NCBI RefSeq assembly: GCF_002575655.3
Contig: NC_053037.3
Location: 501,340,544 to 501,404,543 of the forward strand
Reading direction: 5' to 3'
DNA length: 64,000 nt
Source: Aegilops tauschii subsp. strangulata
Lineage: Eukaryota; Streptophyta; Magnoliopsida; Poales; Poaceae
Shown here: piece by piece, positions 10,486 to 22,190 of the stretch
Layout: each line of letters opens with the position of its first letter
Position numbering within the stretch: the first letter of the stretch is position 1
Program-made: the position numbers and the translations under genes
The notes under the pieces: model-generated
Database searches by the model: none
Told to the model about the DNA's origin: nothing
What the model saw: the letters and a program-made list of their open reading frames with translations, nothing else

Positions 10486-11741
10486 TCAGGCACACATCCT
10501 AACACTTATGCATGTTGATGACTTAGATGTGCAACACACGAAGTAAAGCATATCTTCAATCAATGAAGACTTACATTCTACGTGTGAATACATTAACGCG
10601 GAATTTGACTTCGGAGCGCCACGATAACTGTGCGCGGTGTCTGGGTCTAATACTTCCTATACGGTGGGTAACGCCACCACCAAATTCTTTGGTTTGAAGT
10701 GTTTTTCTCATGGCGTTACATTTGCTATGTCTTCGCATTTGGTTTGTCTTCAATTTCAACATGTCTTCATGATTATCTTCACTATGTTGATTTGGTTGTA
10801 TTCTGATATATACATATATTAGTGTTCTGTCCTCTACAGCATTCACTTATAGCTATGTCTTCTCGTTTGAATCTTTTGAACTAAGTGAATGTGATCGGAC
10901 CCTAACCTCTCGATGCTTTCTACCTCAAACTCTATCTATCCAAATCATATGCGTTCTGTTGAAACTGTCGAATGTCTTCTCTGCGTCCTTGTCAGCATAA
11001 GATACAGAGACAAACATTTAATCCGTTTTAAATGTTCAATTCTTATTGCCTGAAACCCGGAGAAGCCGGAACGACCATTCGACAGTCCAGGCGGGCGTGG
11101 GAACGTGGGACAACTCCCAATGTGTTGCATGTTCGCCACGTGTCCCTCAGATGTGAACCGCCAGGGGCACCTGCGTAATTGTGTTGTGCCGTCCCTTTCC
11201 CTATAAATACACATCCAATCGCGGTCAAAATCTTTCTTCCACCTCTCCACTTCAACAAACCCTAGCGCCACCGCTAGCTCTCGACGACGCTGGCGACGAA
11301 GCGCTTAGCTGCCGTGACCTCTCCGACGCCGTCTTCACGCCGGCCGCGGACATCGTCTTCTCCGCCGCCGCCGTAGGTGTCCTGCGTTGCCAAGTTAGGG
11401 CACGGAAGATCGAACTGCTCGGCCTCATCTTCTACTCCGTCTAGCAGTTCATCGTTTGGTAAATTAAAACCCTCTTTTTACCGTCTTTTTGATCCTATAG
11501 ATTCATCCTACCTACCAAAAGTGGTTTCTGCCTCCACAAATTTGGATCTATCCTGTCTGCATCTCATATGATGCCTAGTATATTCACTGATGCTTCACAC
11601 GTAGTTAGATTCCTCACTTGTACTTATTCTTGGATTCGTACAATTTTGGAACCAACTCTCAACATATAAGTGAATATCTTCGCGCTTTGAGGTCAATGTC
11701 TTCTAAACTGATTTATCTTCAAAATCTTCTGAGAATGCATA
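10486..11741 (+). other. Copia region downstream of pol, with probable 5' end of the extra gene
   Basis: No long ORF is present. GC content rises after 11050. A TATA box at 11202-11209 is followed by a Pro/Ala/Asp-rich possible first exon (about 11270-11400), then an AT-rich intron- or leader-like stretch to 11741. An abundance of TCTTC/GAAGAC matches the LTR. The arrangement suggests that the extra gene of the element is transcribed from its own promoter rather than only by readthrough; its C-terminal exon could correspond to the fragment at 2217-2615 of the neighbouring copy. Truncation at 11741 prevents a test within this window. Confidence 0.45.
11202..11209 (+). promoter_or_regulatory. 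Putative internal TATA box in the Copia element
   Basis: TATAAATA is preceded by a C-rich stretch (GTCCCTTTCCC) and CACGTG-like sequence (CCACGTGTCC at about 11136). It lies about 720 bases after the end of pol. Motif-based inference. Confidence 0.5.
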
Positions 11742-12188
11742 CACTACAAAAAAATACACTTCCGTGATGATACGTGTTTGTCACAGTAGGTCGCGTTTTT
11801 TGTCATGCATGTACATCCATGACAAATTTATGACAGAATCAAGATAGTCATACCTGTGCTGTCGTAGAAGTGTTCCATGACATTACCAAAATTATCATCA
11901 CGGAACTGTCCACTTCCATGACGATAAATCGTGCGTCACAGAAGTGCTTTCGTCAAGGGTGACCGACACGTGGCATCCACCGTAACGGAACGCCGTTAAG
12001 CTATCGGGTCGGGTTTTGGATCCGATAACCCGTTAACAGCCCCGATCAATGGGGATTTTCCATGTGTAAAATCATCATTGGCTAGAGGAGACACGTATCA
12101 GGTCCGCGTTGGCACATGTGTCACTCATCCAATGGGCGAGACGCGCCTATGATATGTTGACACGTGGACCGGCCCATCAAGTTTAAAT

Positions 12189-12498
12189 GGGCCGGCCCAA
12201 CTGAAGGCCCACAAGATTTTGCGGACCATAATGGGCCGGCCCAGCTAAAGGCCCACGAGATTTTGCGGACCATAATGGGCTGGCCCAGCTAAAGGCCCAC
12301 AAGATTTTGCGGGCCATAATGGGCCGGCCCAGGTAAAGGCCCACAAGATTTTTGTGTGCCATAATGGGCCGGCCCACGTAAAGGCCCACAAGATTCTTGC
12401 GGATCATAATGGGCCGGCCCAGCTAAAGGCCCACGAGATTTCGCCGACATTAATGGGCCGGCCCAGCTGTAGGCCCACAAGATTTTGAGGCCCTAGTA
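12189..12498 (+). repeat. 44-bp tandem array, seven units, in the CACTA subterminal region
   Basis: Units begin GGGCCGGCCCA at 12189, 12233, 12277, 12321, 12366, 12411 and 12455. Each continues with AGGCCCACAAGATTTTGCGG or a close variant. An eighth partial unit starts at 12499. Degenerate GGCCC-containing units continue to about 13030. Known: CACTA transposases bind clusters of short subterminal repeats; that these are the sites is inference. The GGCCCA core is also the site II element of plant promoters. Confidence 0.85.
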
Positions 12499-13030
12499 GG
12501 CCGGCCCATTAACTGGCTGTCATGTTTTGGGCCAAATGCCGGCCCATATTTGATCCGGTCCATTAATGGCCTGCCACTCTTCGGGCCTAATAGTGGCCCA
12601 TATGAGATCCGACCCGTTAAAAGCCTACCACGTTCTGGGCCAAATTACGACCCAGATCAGGTCCGGCCCTTTAAGAGGCTTTGGGCTCAATTATGGCCCA
12701 TATCAGATTCGGCCCGTCAACTGGACACTATTCTTTTGGACCCACTTGCTAAAGGCCCACTTAGTAATTCGGCCTGATATTAGTTTTGGCCTGTTAAGGG
12801 CCCGTTTAACATTTCGGCCCTATATTAATTTCGGCCTGTTAAAAGCTCGTCATATAGTTGGGCTTAACTACGGCCTAGTTTGCATCCGGCCTGCTCGCAG
12901 CCGATATCTGATTGGGCCAAACAAGGACCGAGACAATTTTGGCCTGTTAAAAGCCCGTGATTTGATTTGCACAATCATGGGCCGGGGTTCATTTCGGGCT
13001 GCTGCCGGCCCGTGAGCTGTTCGGCACGTT

Positions 13031-14805
13031 TCAGGCCCAACCTACATCGTGATTGCATGACGACCCAATTATGTACTGTAATTTTATGGTTTGGCCGGTT
13101 TACTGCGAAGACAGGATGTATATACAGTAAAATAACTGCATCATCATGAATAAGAAAAAACCTAGACTATACAATAAAGAAATTACGGCATATTACATCC
13201 ACTGGGCATCAAAGTTCGCCACTATGATAATAAAGCACAAGCAGAAAGCAGATTACATACACTGGGCATCAAAGATCGCCACTAGTGAAAATAAACACGC
13301 CGACAAAGTAATATACAAAATCGACAGCACTTCAGTAGAGTTCAAGAAAGGTTAGCCCTGCTGGGGAGCTGCAGCGCAAGCAGCGGAGCAAGATGATGAG
13401 ACTGCGCTTGTTCAACACTTATATCTTCCTCACTCTGAAAGATAAACAAGCAGACAGATGACAGGTTTTGCACATAAAAGTATCAGTGCTGACAATTCAT
13501 CACATTTCTTACTGACGAATAAAGTGACACAGTTTAAAATTGCATTAACACAATATGGTATTGTTCAGGTCAAGACATGGCAGGAAATGACATTATGAAG
13601 GAGTTGGCAGCTTCAAGACACCACTGGATTACAGATCAAGAACTCATAAGTATCAATGGTTAGTGTGCTATCAATTTATACCATTTCAGATTGGCAAATA
13701 AAGAGACGATTTAAATAATAGTAGAATGATATGACATTGTTCATAGTTAAGACATTGCAGAATATGACATTGTGCTGTAGTGGGTAGGTTAACCACACCA
13801 CTGGATTACGGATGAAGAACAGAAGCATACATGCAGTGCAAAAGAAGATCACTTGCTCTGTATATTTTAATTTACATGGTATGAAGAAGGAACTTGGTTG
13901 TACAACTGAAAACTTAAATTGAGAAAGGACAAACTTTTGTTTATGAACTACATAATAAACTTTAAACAAGCAATTTGATGCAAACACCAAAAATAAACAG
14001 CTGTTGCAGTCATGCCTAACCAAATATATACAACAAAGTTTGAAGGCTTGACATGGACAAACTTACATTATTGGTGAAGACAGGCTCTATAAAGGCCTTG
14101 TCCATGCTGATGGGGGGGGGCCAATTCAAGAAGTTTACCACAGAATCTTCTTCAAAAGCATTGCCTTTATTCTACATTTTGTTAAGAGTAAATATAGATG
14201 TGATAATATACGAAAAAATGGAGAATATTTAAGATAAGATGAAGAGTGATGCTACATAACCAAGTAGCTATAAATGTAAGTGCAGCGATACAGGCAAAAG
14301 GTACAACCAAGAGCAATGCACAGCTAAACTTCTTCAGTACCAACCTTATGGTAAGAGTAAATATAGATATGATGTGTAGAAAATGGAGGGCAAAGGAAAA
14401 TAAGCTGCAGAGTGATGGTACATGAACAACTACCTGTCATTATATGTACACTGATAAAGGACAGCATGTACTTACAAGAACAATGCAGAGCTAAAAAAAA
14501 TTAGCATTGGATATATTCTACACTAATGTAACCATTCATACAGATCAGATACATTGGAGCGAACAATTGATAAGCAAGCTATCATGCATACTGCTGTCAC
14601 ATAATGAACCCGGTATGTATGCAAGTACAGTGATACAGGACAACAGGTAATAACAAGAGCAAAGCAGCGGGCAGCATATTTGCGATATCCTGTCGTTCTT
14701 GTCAAACCGGAATTCTTCTTCGAGCAGATTTCCCGCAAAAAAGATCCGTAAGGCACATGCGGAAAAGTAGAAGTTCAAATTGTCATGTGATTTCATAGAC
14801 AGTAC
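13031..14805. other. CACTA internal non-coding sequence with old tandem duplications
   Basis: A pair of ~61-bp repeats lies at 13192-13285 (ACTGGGCATCAAAG in both). A second, more diverged series lies at about 14180-14500 and again near 14620 (CAGCGATACAGGCAAAAGG, then GTGATACAGGACAACAGG). A run of ten G occurs at about 14114. A minus-strand reading around 14545-14760 could contain another exon but I see no clear family match. Confidence 0.5.
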
Positions 14806-15571
14806 CTCATCCTGGGAACGAGACCAGTGCATAACAAGGTTTTTCCATTCAATGGCTTCTAAATTTAGCACAGGAGACTTCACCGGAAATTTGTTTATAG
14901 ACTTGCCATCAAAGTGTGATTTCCTCAGGTAACACCGATACTGCTGCAATGCTTCCTTGAAAAGCACAAGCAAGCTTTTCTCGTCATGACTATCCAGATT
15001 GACCCTCGCCTAGTTACCACAATGTAATGTAAATCATTGATGTGTTCAATCAGTAGAAAACAGGAAAATAATAACCAGAAATAATAGCACTTACACGTAA
15101 GTTGGACAGGAAGATGTGAAAATGGTGTTTGTCTTCACAATAATCTTCCCATGATGAGAATATATGCACATAGTCCCTAACAACATTGAAAGCATTGTCT
15201 TTTAAACTGGGAATAAATGGAATGGGGTTCCAATCTGCAGGAATTGGCCGTCTCTGCAGTTGGGATAGGTCTTCGGCCGGTGGACTTGCTGTACTTTTTG
15301 CTGGAGTGGGATTTTTCTGTGGTACAGCTGGTGCTATGGCAAATGAAATCGGTATACCTTTTGCTGGAGTGCAGGTCCTGTGTGGTGGGGCTAGTGGTGT
15401 GGCGAGTGAAGTATGGGTATAGTCTACTGGAGTCGGTCCTACGTTTTGTGTCACTGGTTGTACAACCAATATAAGTGGGGTGTTGTCTGATTTCTCCGGC
15501 ACCACCATGTTTTTCAAGGACTTTGCTGGTGCTCCTTCAGGTTCGGCAATCACCCTCTTCCTTTTTGATGT
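14806..15571 (-). pseudogene. CACTA-encoded protein, two internal exons (plant transposase-like, Ptta/En/Spm)
   Basis: Two exons are read on the minus strand. One spans 15571 to 15095 (acceptor CAG before ACATCA, donor after TTACGT as GTAAGT). It is Lys/Arg-rich then Pro/Thr/Ala-rich, ending ...HHFHIFLSNLR. The next spans 15009 to 14806 (acceptor TAG, donor GTACTG) and contains LFKEALQQYRCYLRKSHFDG and WKNLVMHWSRSQDE. The latter resembles the plant Ptta/En/Spm transposase family. The 85-base intron keeps frame. A preceding exon is probably 43813-44003, now 28 kb away because Gypsy A inserted between them. Start and end exons are not resolved, so this is a partial, probably inactive gene. A host-gene fragment captured by the CACTA is the alternative. 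Confidence 0.5.
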
Positions 15572-15715
15572 CTGATGCACAAGAACAACATTTGAGTGGA
15601 AAAACATGGTATGATGACAGATGGAATATGTATTGATAATGGATGGGCATGGCATCTCGACATATATGATGAGTAAACTAAGCAGATGGCGGTGCAACAA
15701 AGTAGAAGAAATGCA

Positions 15716-18700
15716 TGTATTGCCCATGATGCGGCTATATCTCCCACGTGTCGAGGCACGATTTAGAGGCATAACCGCATAGTGGTTTTGTCGCAGAAGG
15801 GTCATCTTCACACAATCCCATGTAATGAACAAGAATGGGATAAAGAGTTGGCTTACAATCGCCACTTCACACAATACATAAATATAATTCATACATCATC
15901 AAAAATACAAACATATAGACCGACTACGGCCAAAATCCAGATGAAAATAAGACAACCCCAAATGCTAGATCCCCGATCGTCCCAACTGGGCTCCACTACT
16001 GATCATCGGGAAAAGACACATAGTAACGACCACGTTCCTCATCGAACTCCCACTTGAGATCGATCCCATCATTTGTACTAGCATCGTCGGCACCTGCAAC
16101 TGTTTTGGTAGAATCTGTGAGTCACGAGGACTCAGCAATCTCACACCCGCGAGATCAAGACTATTTAAGCTTATAGGGAAGGAATGGTGTATTTAGGTGG
16201 AGCTGCAGCGGCAATAAGCATATATGGTGGCTAACATACGCAAAAGAGAGCGAGAAGAGAAGCAACGGAATGGTCGTCATCTAGAAATGATCAAGAAGTG
16301 ATCCTGAACTCCTACTTACGTCATTCATAACTCAGACCATGTTCACTTCCCGGACTCCGCCGAGAAGAGACCATCACGGCTACACACGCAGTTGATGTAT
16401 TTTAATTGGGTCAAGTGACAAGTTCTCTACAACCGGACATTAACAAATTCCCATCTGCCTCATAACCGCGGGCACGGCTTTCAAAAGATAATACCCTGCA
16501 GGGGTGTCCCAACTTAGCCCATCATAAGCTCTCACGGTCAACGAAGGATAAACCTTCTCCCGGAAAGACCCGATCAGTCTCGGAATCCCGGTTTACAAGA
16601 CATTTCAACAATGGTAAAACAAGACCAGCAAAGCCCCCAAATGTGCCGACAAATCCCGATAGGAGCTGCACATATCTCGTTCTCAGGGCACAACGGATGA
16701 GCCAGACGTCGGGTTGGCATAGACCCTGGTTGCCCAGGGGGCGCCGGACATCGCTCGGTTTGGGCCAGCACTCGAAGGAGCACTGGTCCGGGGGTTAAAA
16801 TAAAGATGACCCTCGGGCTCGTGAAAACCCGGGGGAAAAGGCTTAGGTGGCAAATGGTAAAACCAAGGTTGGGCCTTGCTGGAGGAGTTTTATTCAAGGC
16901 GAACTGTCAAGGGGGTCCCATAAATCACCCGACCGCGTAAGGGACGCAAACTCAAGGAACATAATACCGGTATGACAGAAACTAGGGCGGCAAGAGTGGA
17001 ACAAAACACCAGGCATAAGGCCGAGCCTTCCACCCTTTACCAAATATATATAGATGCATTAATTAAATAAGAGATATTGTGATATCCCAACATATCCATG
17101 TTCCAACATGGAACAAAGTTCAACTTCACCTGCAACTAGCAGCGCTATAAGAAGGGCTGAGCAAAAGCGGTAACTTAGCCAAACAACGGTTTGCTAGGAA
17201 AGGATGGTTAGAGGCCGACATGGAAAAATGGGAGACATGATATAGCAAGTGATAGGTAGCGCAGCATGGCAATAGAGCGATCAACTAGCAAAGCAAAGAT
17301 AGAAGTGATTTCGAGGGGTGGTCATCTTGCCTGCAAGGTTCTCAGAGTTGTCGAAAGCTTGATCCTCGTAAGCGTACTCAACAGGTTCCTCGTACGCGAA
17401 CTCATCTCCCGGCTCTACCCAAGATAAGAACAAGCAACGGAACCACAATCAATCACGAGAAATGCACAAGCAACATGATGCAAGACATGTATGATATGCC
17501 AGATATGATATGCGATGCATATGCGTGCTCCGGAAGGAAAATGATGAACAAGGCAGTAGCTTGGCAAACCTAGCATGCCACTGGAAAGATGAGATGATTT
17601 CGGTCGAAATCGATATAAAGATCACCAGAAACGGATGCACGGTTTGCAAATGGCAAGCAAAACAAGAATGAGACGAATCTGCGATTAATAGCATGATAGC
17701 ACTTAGAAAGCAACAAGTAACAATGCTACATCACTCCAACATAGCAATAAAGCATATGGCAGTAATCTACAGGAGATGCTTGACAAAAGATGAACACTGA
17801 GCTACGGCTAGTTCACAACATAACAAGCTCAAACAAGCATGGGAAAAGTGCAAAAGATAACATGTTCACAGACTTGGTGAAATTACTGGACATGGCAGAA
17901 AACAGCATCAGGTAGCAATGTTCAGAGCACGAAATGAACATGCTACATGAACTTGACATAGCAAAACAAGGCATGGCAGTGTTCTAATAAATTCATATAA
18001 CAAAAGTCCCTTACTGACCATAAGCCAAAAAGGACAAGAAGATATGATGGCAAGCATGTAAACATAGCAAGTTTCGTTAACAGGTTTCAGACTTTGCAGA
18101 AAACAGAGCATGGCAGAAATAATAATATGAAGGCATGTTTGTGAGCTTGATGCACTCACTAAAGAGCAATGCATGACGAAACAAGCATACCTACAACAAG
18201 GTGGCATGTGTATGAAGCTATCCATGGCAAGAACAAATGCATAGCATGTATTGATCAACTACAATAAGCTTGGCAAAATTGCATATCATGTTAAGAATCT
18301 GCCAGAAATATTTTATAACAAAAGTAGAGCAAAATTGAGTCATGCTACGGCACTCCATAATTGCAAACAAGGGCAGGAATGGATCAATGACAACAATATC
18401 TACAAGACATCGTTACTGAACATCTCCAAAATATGCATGAATCTTTCTGTAGCATCAAGTTTACATGGCAACAAAATAACAACAGACAGACTTGGAGAAA
18501 TCACCAAGTCCCTGAAATCAGAAACATTATGGGGCCTAGTTTGCATGCTTGTGCTAGTCACCACAGAGATCACAAAAATACATGGCATACGCCACTGGAT
18601 AGATGACATGGCATACAACAAAACATATGTAGAGCTCATGCCCATAAGATGCACAGATTAAGTGATACAAAAAATGACAAATCTCCAAGTTCTGATAAGA

Positions 18701-19864
18701 ACCAGAAGATAACAGCAACTAGCCCTCTTGCAACGGAGATTTGGTCACAAGATGACCTCTAATGAACATGATGCAATTTAACAAAATGTAGAGCATCGCG
18801 AGACGAACAATTTGACATATTACACGCGCCAATCGGAGCTACATGCAAGGAGTTATGCACTGTTGAACATGGGTACTTGCTGTAGAATTCTCAGGACGCA
18901 GAAAAAAAGGGGGAGGAGAGGTCAACGCACTGTAGCTCTCCCGATCGGATCTGGCCGGGGCGCGATGGAGCTCGCCGGCGACGGAGTGGAGGAAGAGGAG
19001 GCGGCGACGGCGAGGGAGACCGGAGGGAGGAGGAGGCGGCGGAGCAGCACCGGAGGGCGGCGGCGTCGGTGCTCGCGGGCGGCGGCGGACGGCACCGGCG
19101 GCGGGGGCGGCGCGACGGAGGCCGGGCGGCGGCGGCGAACGGGCCCCGCGGGCCCGCGCTGGGCTCGGCGGGCTTCGGCGGCGACGGGCTGCTGACGTGG
19201 CGGCCTGTGAGTGGGCGAGAGCGGCGGCGGGTTTGCGTCCGGTGCGGAGTGGACGCGTCCGGCGCGGCACGATGGATTTTTTTAGGGTTTCATCTGCGTT
19301 CGTTTTTCGGGAGGGGAGGCATATAAATTGGTAGAGGGAGCTAGGAGACTCCAAATGAGGTGCGGTTTTCGCCCACACGATCGTGATTGAATGACCTACA
19401 GCATGGAAGAAAGTTTGATAGGTTTTGGGCTGGTTTTGAGGGGGGTTTTGCTGCAACACACAGATGGACTTATCGGTTGCCCGGTTAACCGTTGGAGTAC
19501 CAAAAGACCTCCAAATGGAACGAAACTTGACCGATGGTCTCCGGGTGGTATACTAAGGCCACTTGACAAGCCTCGGTCCATTCCGAGAATGTTTGACACC
19601 CGCTCAGAAAAGAAAACAAGAGGGGTGGACCGGAGGAGATAGGAGCGCCGGATTGCAAAACGGATAACGGGGAAAATGCTCGGATGCATGAGACGAACAT
19701 GTATGTAAATGCAATGCACATGATGACATGATATGAAATGCATGACATGAACAAAATACAAAACGAAAGACAAAACCCGACCACGGAGAGAATATCATAA
19801 CACATAGCCGAAAATGGCAAGAGTCGGAGTTACAAATATGGAAAGTTACATGCGGGGTGTTACA
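15716..19864 (-). repeat. Gypsy A 3' LTR (left)
   Basis: 4149 bp. It starts TGTATTGCCC (right copy TGTAACGCCC) and ends GGGTGTTACA. Compared with the right LTR it shows scattered substitutions and indels, including a ~22 bp extra stretch near 18471-18493. It contains a GC-rich island (18940-19270) and a TATA-like motif on the minus strand at 19321-19327. Long open frames across the GC island are compositional and not genes. Confidence 0.92.
19321..19327 (-). promoter_or_regulatory. TATA-like box of Gypsy A LTR
   Basis: On the minus strand it reads TTTATAT before GCCTCCCCTCC. The same motif is at 43223-43229 in the right LTR. If used, U3 is only about 550 bases and R plus U5 about 3.5 kb. Motif and position only. 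Confidence 0.4.
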
Positions 19865-19900
19865 ACACTCCACCACTACGAGAGGATCTCGTCCCGAGAT

Positions 19901-20974
19901 CTAGGACTGAAAGAACTCCGGATATTCGGAACGGAGATGGTCCTCGCGTTCCCAGGTGGCTTCCCGGTCGGAATGGTGCGATCACTTCACTTTCAGGAAT
20001 TTGATTGACTTGTTGCGAGTCTTGCGCTCAGTTTCTTCAAGAATAGCAACGGGGTGCTCATGATAAGACAAATCTTCTTGGAGGTCAATCTCTTCGAAGT
20101 TGATGGTGCGCTCAGGCGTCTTGAAGCAATTACGAAGCTGTGACACGTGGAACACATCGTGCACGTTCGCGAAGTTGGAAGGAAGCTCAAGTTGATAGGC
20201 GAGGTCGCCTCTTTTGCCAATGATCTTGAAAGGACCCACGTATCTAGGGGCAAGCTTCCCTTTGATACTGAAGCGACGAGTGCCTTTCATTGGAGAGACG
20301 CGGAGGTAGACATGGTCTCCGATCTCGAAAGCCAAATCACGGTGCTTACTATCATAGTAACTCTTCTGGCACGATTGCGCAGCTTTGAGATTATCACGGA
20401 TGACTTTACACATTTCTTCAGCTTCAGTGATTAAGTCATTGCCAAGAAGTTGGCGTTCACCAGTCTCTGACCAATTGAGAGGAGTACGGCACTTTCTGCC
20501 ATAGAGAATCTCGAATGGGGCCTTGCCCGAACTCGCTTGGAAGCTATTGTTGTAGGAGAATTCGGCATATGGAAGACAATCTTCATTTCATGCCAAAGGC
20601 AATGACACAAGCCCTGAGCATATCTTCAAGAATTTGATTTACTCGCTCGACTTGGCCACCAGTTGGAGGATGGAAAGCTATGCTGAAGCGAATGTTTGTG
20701 CCCATGGCCTTCTGAAAGGAGTCCCAGAACTTAGAGGTGAAGATGCTTCCACGATCTGAAGAAATCAATTGTGGAATGCTGTGCAAGGAGACAATTCTGG
20801 AGGTGTAAAGCTCTGCCAACTGAGCTGCTGTGATGGATTCTTTGATTGGAAGGAAATGAGCCACTTTAGCAAGCTTGTCGAAGACAACGAAGATAGCATC
20901 ATTTCCGCGCTTGGACTTTGGAAAACCAGTCACGAAGTCCATTTCGATATGATCAAACTTCCACTCTGGGATAG
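19901..20974 (-). pseudogene. pol: Gypsy A integrase (C-terminal part) and chromodomain
   Basis: Minus-strand continuation of the Gypsy A polyprotein, separated from the rest by Gypsy B. Integrase core: D in IEMDFVTGFP, D in ISSDRGSIF and E in GGQVERVNQ. The GPF box region follows (RYVGPFKIIGKRGDLAYQL), then a chromodomain-like tail with HPVAILEETERK. A 1-nt frameshift lies near 20583. A nonsense codon at about 20001, a Trp codon turned to TGA, cuts the chromodomain after FLKVK. The domain continues in frame with TWEREDHLR to a stop at 19901-19903. Known: chromodomains guide integration of chromoviruses to particular chromatin. Broken, so not functional. Confidence 0.85.
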
Positions 20975-22190
20975 TGTCGGGTGGTAGGTGCGACATATGC
21001 CAACGGGTGGCTTATCATGGTGGGTGCCAGTAAGACGTCGCCGGTGCCTGGAAACGGGATGAGGCGAAGACATGCACGCCGGCGAATCTTACCCAGGTTT
21101 GTGGCTCTCCGTGGAGATAACACCCCTAGTCCTGCTCTGCGGGGTCTCCGCATGATCACTAGATCAGAAAGAGTAGCTACAAATGCTCCTAGAGCTGTTG
21201 GGTTCAAGGGAGAAGAAGAACAAGGCTAGCTCTTGCTTCCCTCTCTCTATGGCGTGTGTGTAACTCTAAGAAGCCAACCCTTTGCATGGGTGCCCCGGGG
21301 GGTTTATATAGGCTTACCCCCCGGGGGTACAATTGTAATCCGGCTGGGCGCGGGTCCCAGTCGTCAGTGTCTTCGCTCGCTGGCTTCTCCGCCGGCCGTT
21401 GGGGCCCGCCGACTGGTGGGTCCCGCCGGCTGCCGGCCTCTGGGTCGACAGGCCGGCCCCACTGCCTAGGGGTCTTGTCGGCGGCTGCTTACTGTAGCCT
21501 CATCCCTGATGACGAGGGCTTCGTCGAGGTAAGCGTGGCTACAGTGTGCCGCCTCGAGGGCTCTCACTGTAGCCTTACCTCGTCTTGTCTCCTTAATGTG
21601 GCACATGCTTCGAGGGAGGGGGTAGCCGGCTACGCCCCTGGCCGACTGGGGGAGGCCGGGCCGTCTTCGCGCCTCTCTCTGGCTAAAGGGGCCCGCCGCC
21701 CGTGAGCCGTACTGGCGTCTGTCGAGGGTGACGTTGAGGCCAGCATGGCTACAGTGCCGAGCCGGACGGGAGATGGCCGTCCCGTACGGCGTCCTGTGGC
21801 CATGCCTGCCTCGGCTTCGGGGGTAGTGGACCGCACTGTGGCCACACCCCGTCTTGTCACCGTTATGTGGGTGTAGTTTTGGTGGGTGCGGTCTTGGCCG
21901 GCTTCTTGGAGTCGGCGCCCTTCGTGGCCGGCTCTGGGGAGTCGGCGTTCTCCATGGCCGGTTCTGGGGAGTCGGCATCCTCTATGGCCGGCTTCCTAGA
22001 GTCGGCCATCCCGTGGTTATCTTGGGGGGAGGTTGCTGAGGCTGGGTCGTCTTCTGAGAGTCGGCTTCAGAGGTAGCCGGCCGGGGAAGGCGGCCCAATG
22101 CTTGAAATTCTTGAAGGCCCAAATGGTCTGATAATTTCTTGAAGAGCCAGGGGCAGTCGGTTAGGCTACCCGTGGCTATTTACTCCGACA
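20975..22190 (-). repeat. Gypsy B 3' LTR (left)
   Basis: 1216 bp with TGTCGG...CCGACA ends. A TATA box on the minus strand (TATATAAA at about 21303-21310) sits between two CCCCGGGG tracts. The right half is rich in repeated GGCCGGCT/GAGTCGGC segments (21895-22010), about four imperfect units of ~30 bases. The internal side starts GTAGTCCCCGAAG, which reads as a purine-rich TTCGGGGACTAC on the element strand. Confidence 0.93.

Larger units (their letters stand above)
4477..11741 (+). mobile_element. Internal region of Sirevirus-type Copia retrotransposon, 3' end cut by CACTA
   Basis: In order, it contains the primer-binding site, a long gag with a CCHC knuckle, protease, integrase, reverse transcriptase and RNase H (Copia domain order: integrase before RT), then a 1.25 kb downstream region with its own TATA box. 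The 3' end and 3' LTR are missing; the sequence stops at 11741 where the CACTA terminus begins. The long gag with a Lys/Ser-rich tail, the tRNA-Met primer site, multiple polypurine tracts and an extra 3' gene all fit the SIRE/Maximus clade. Confidence 0.85.
11742..15715. mobile_element. CACTA (En/Spm) DNA transposon, left part
   Basis: It starts CACTACAAAAAAATACAC at 11742, preceded by ATA (possible 3-bp target duplication), within Copia sequence. Subterminal DNA is rich in short repeats: CATGAC/GTCATG and CACGG motifs at 11760-11960, then the 44-bp array at 12189-12498. The element gene is on the minus strand, with exons at 14806-15571 and one beyond the Gypsy A insertion at 43813-44003. The right terminus (a GTAGTG end matching the left) was not found, so the element is probably truncated on the right. 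Confidence 0.75.

Noticed and set aside
12189..12498. CRISPR-like array
   Set aside because: Units are tandem with no unique spacers, in a plant transposon.
18839..19459. 206-residue Arg/Pro/Ala-rich open frame on the minus strand, with a counterpart at 42801-43361
   Set aside because: It lies in the GC island of the Gypsy A LTR; the two copies diverge by frameshift and no domain is visible. Compositional.
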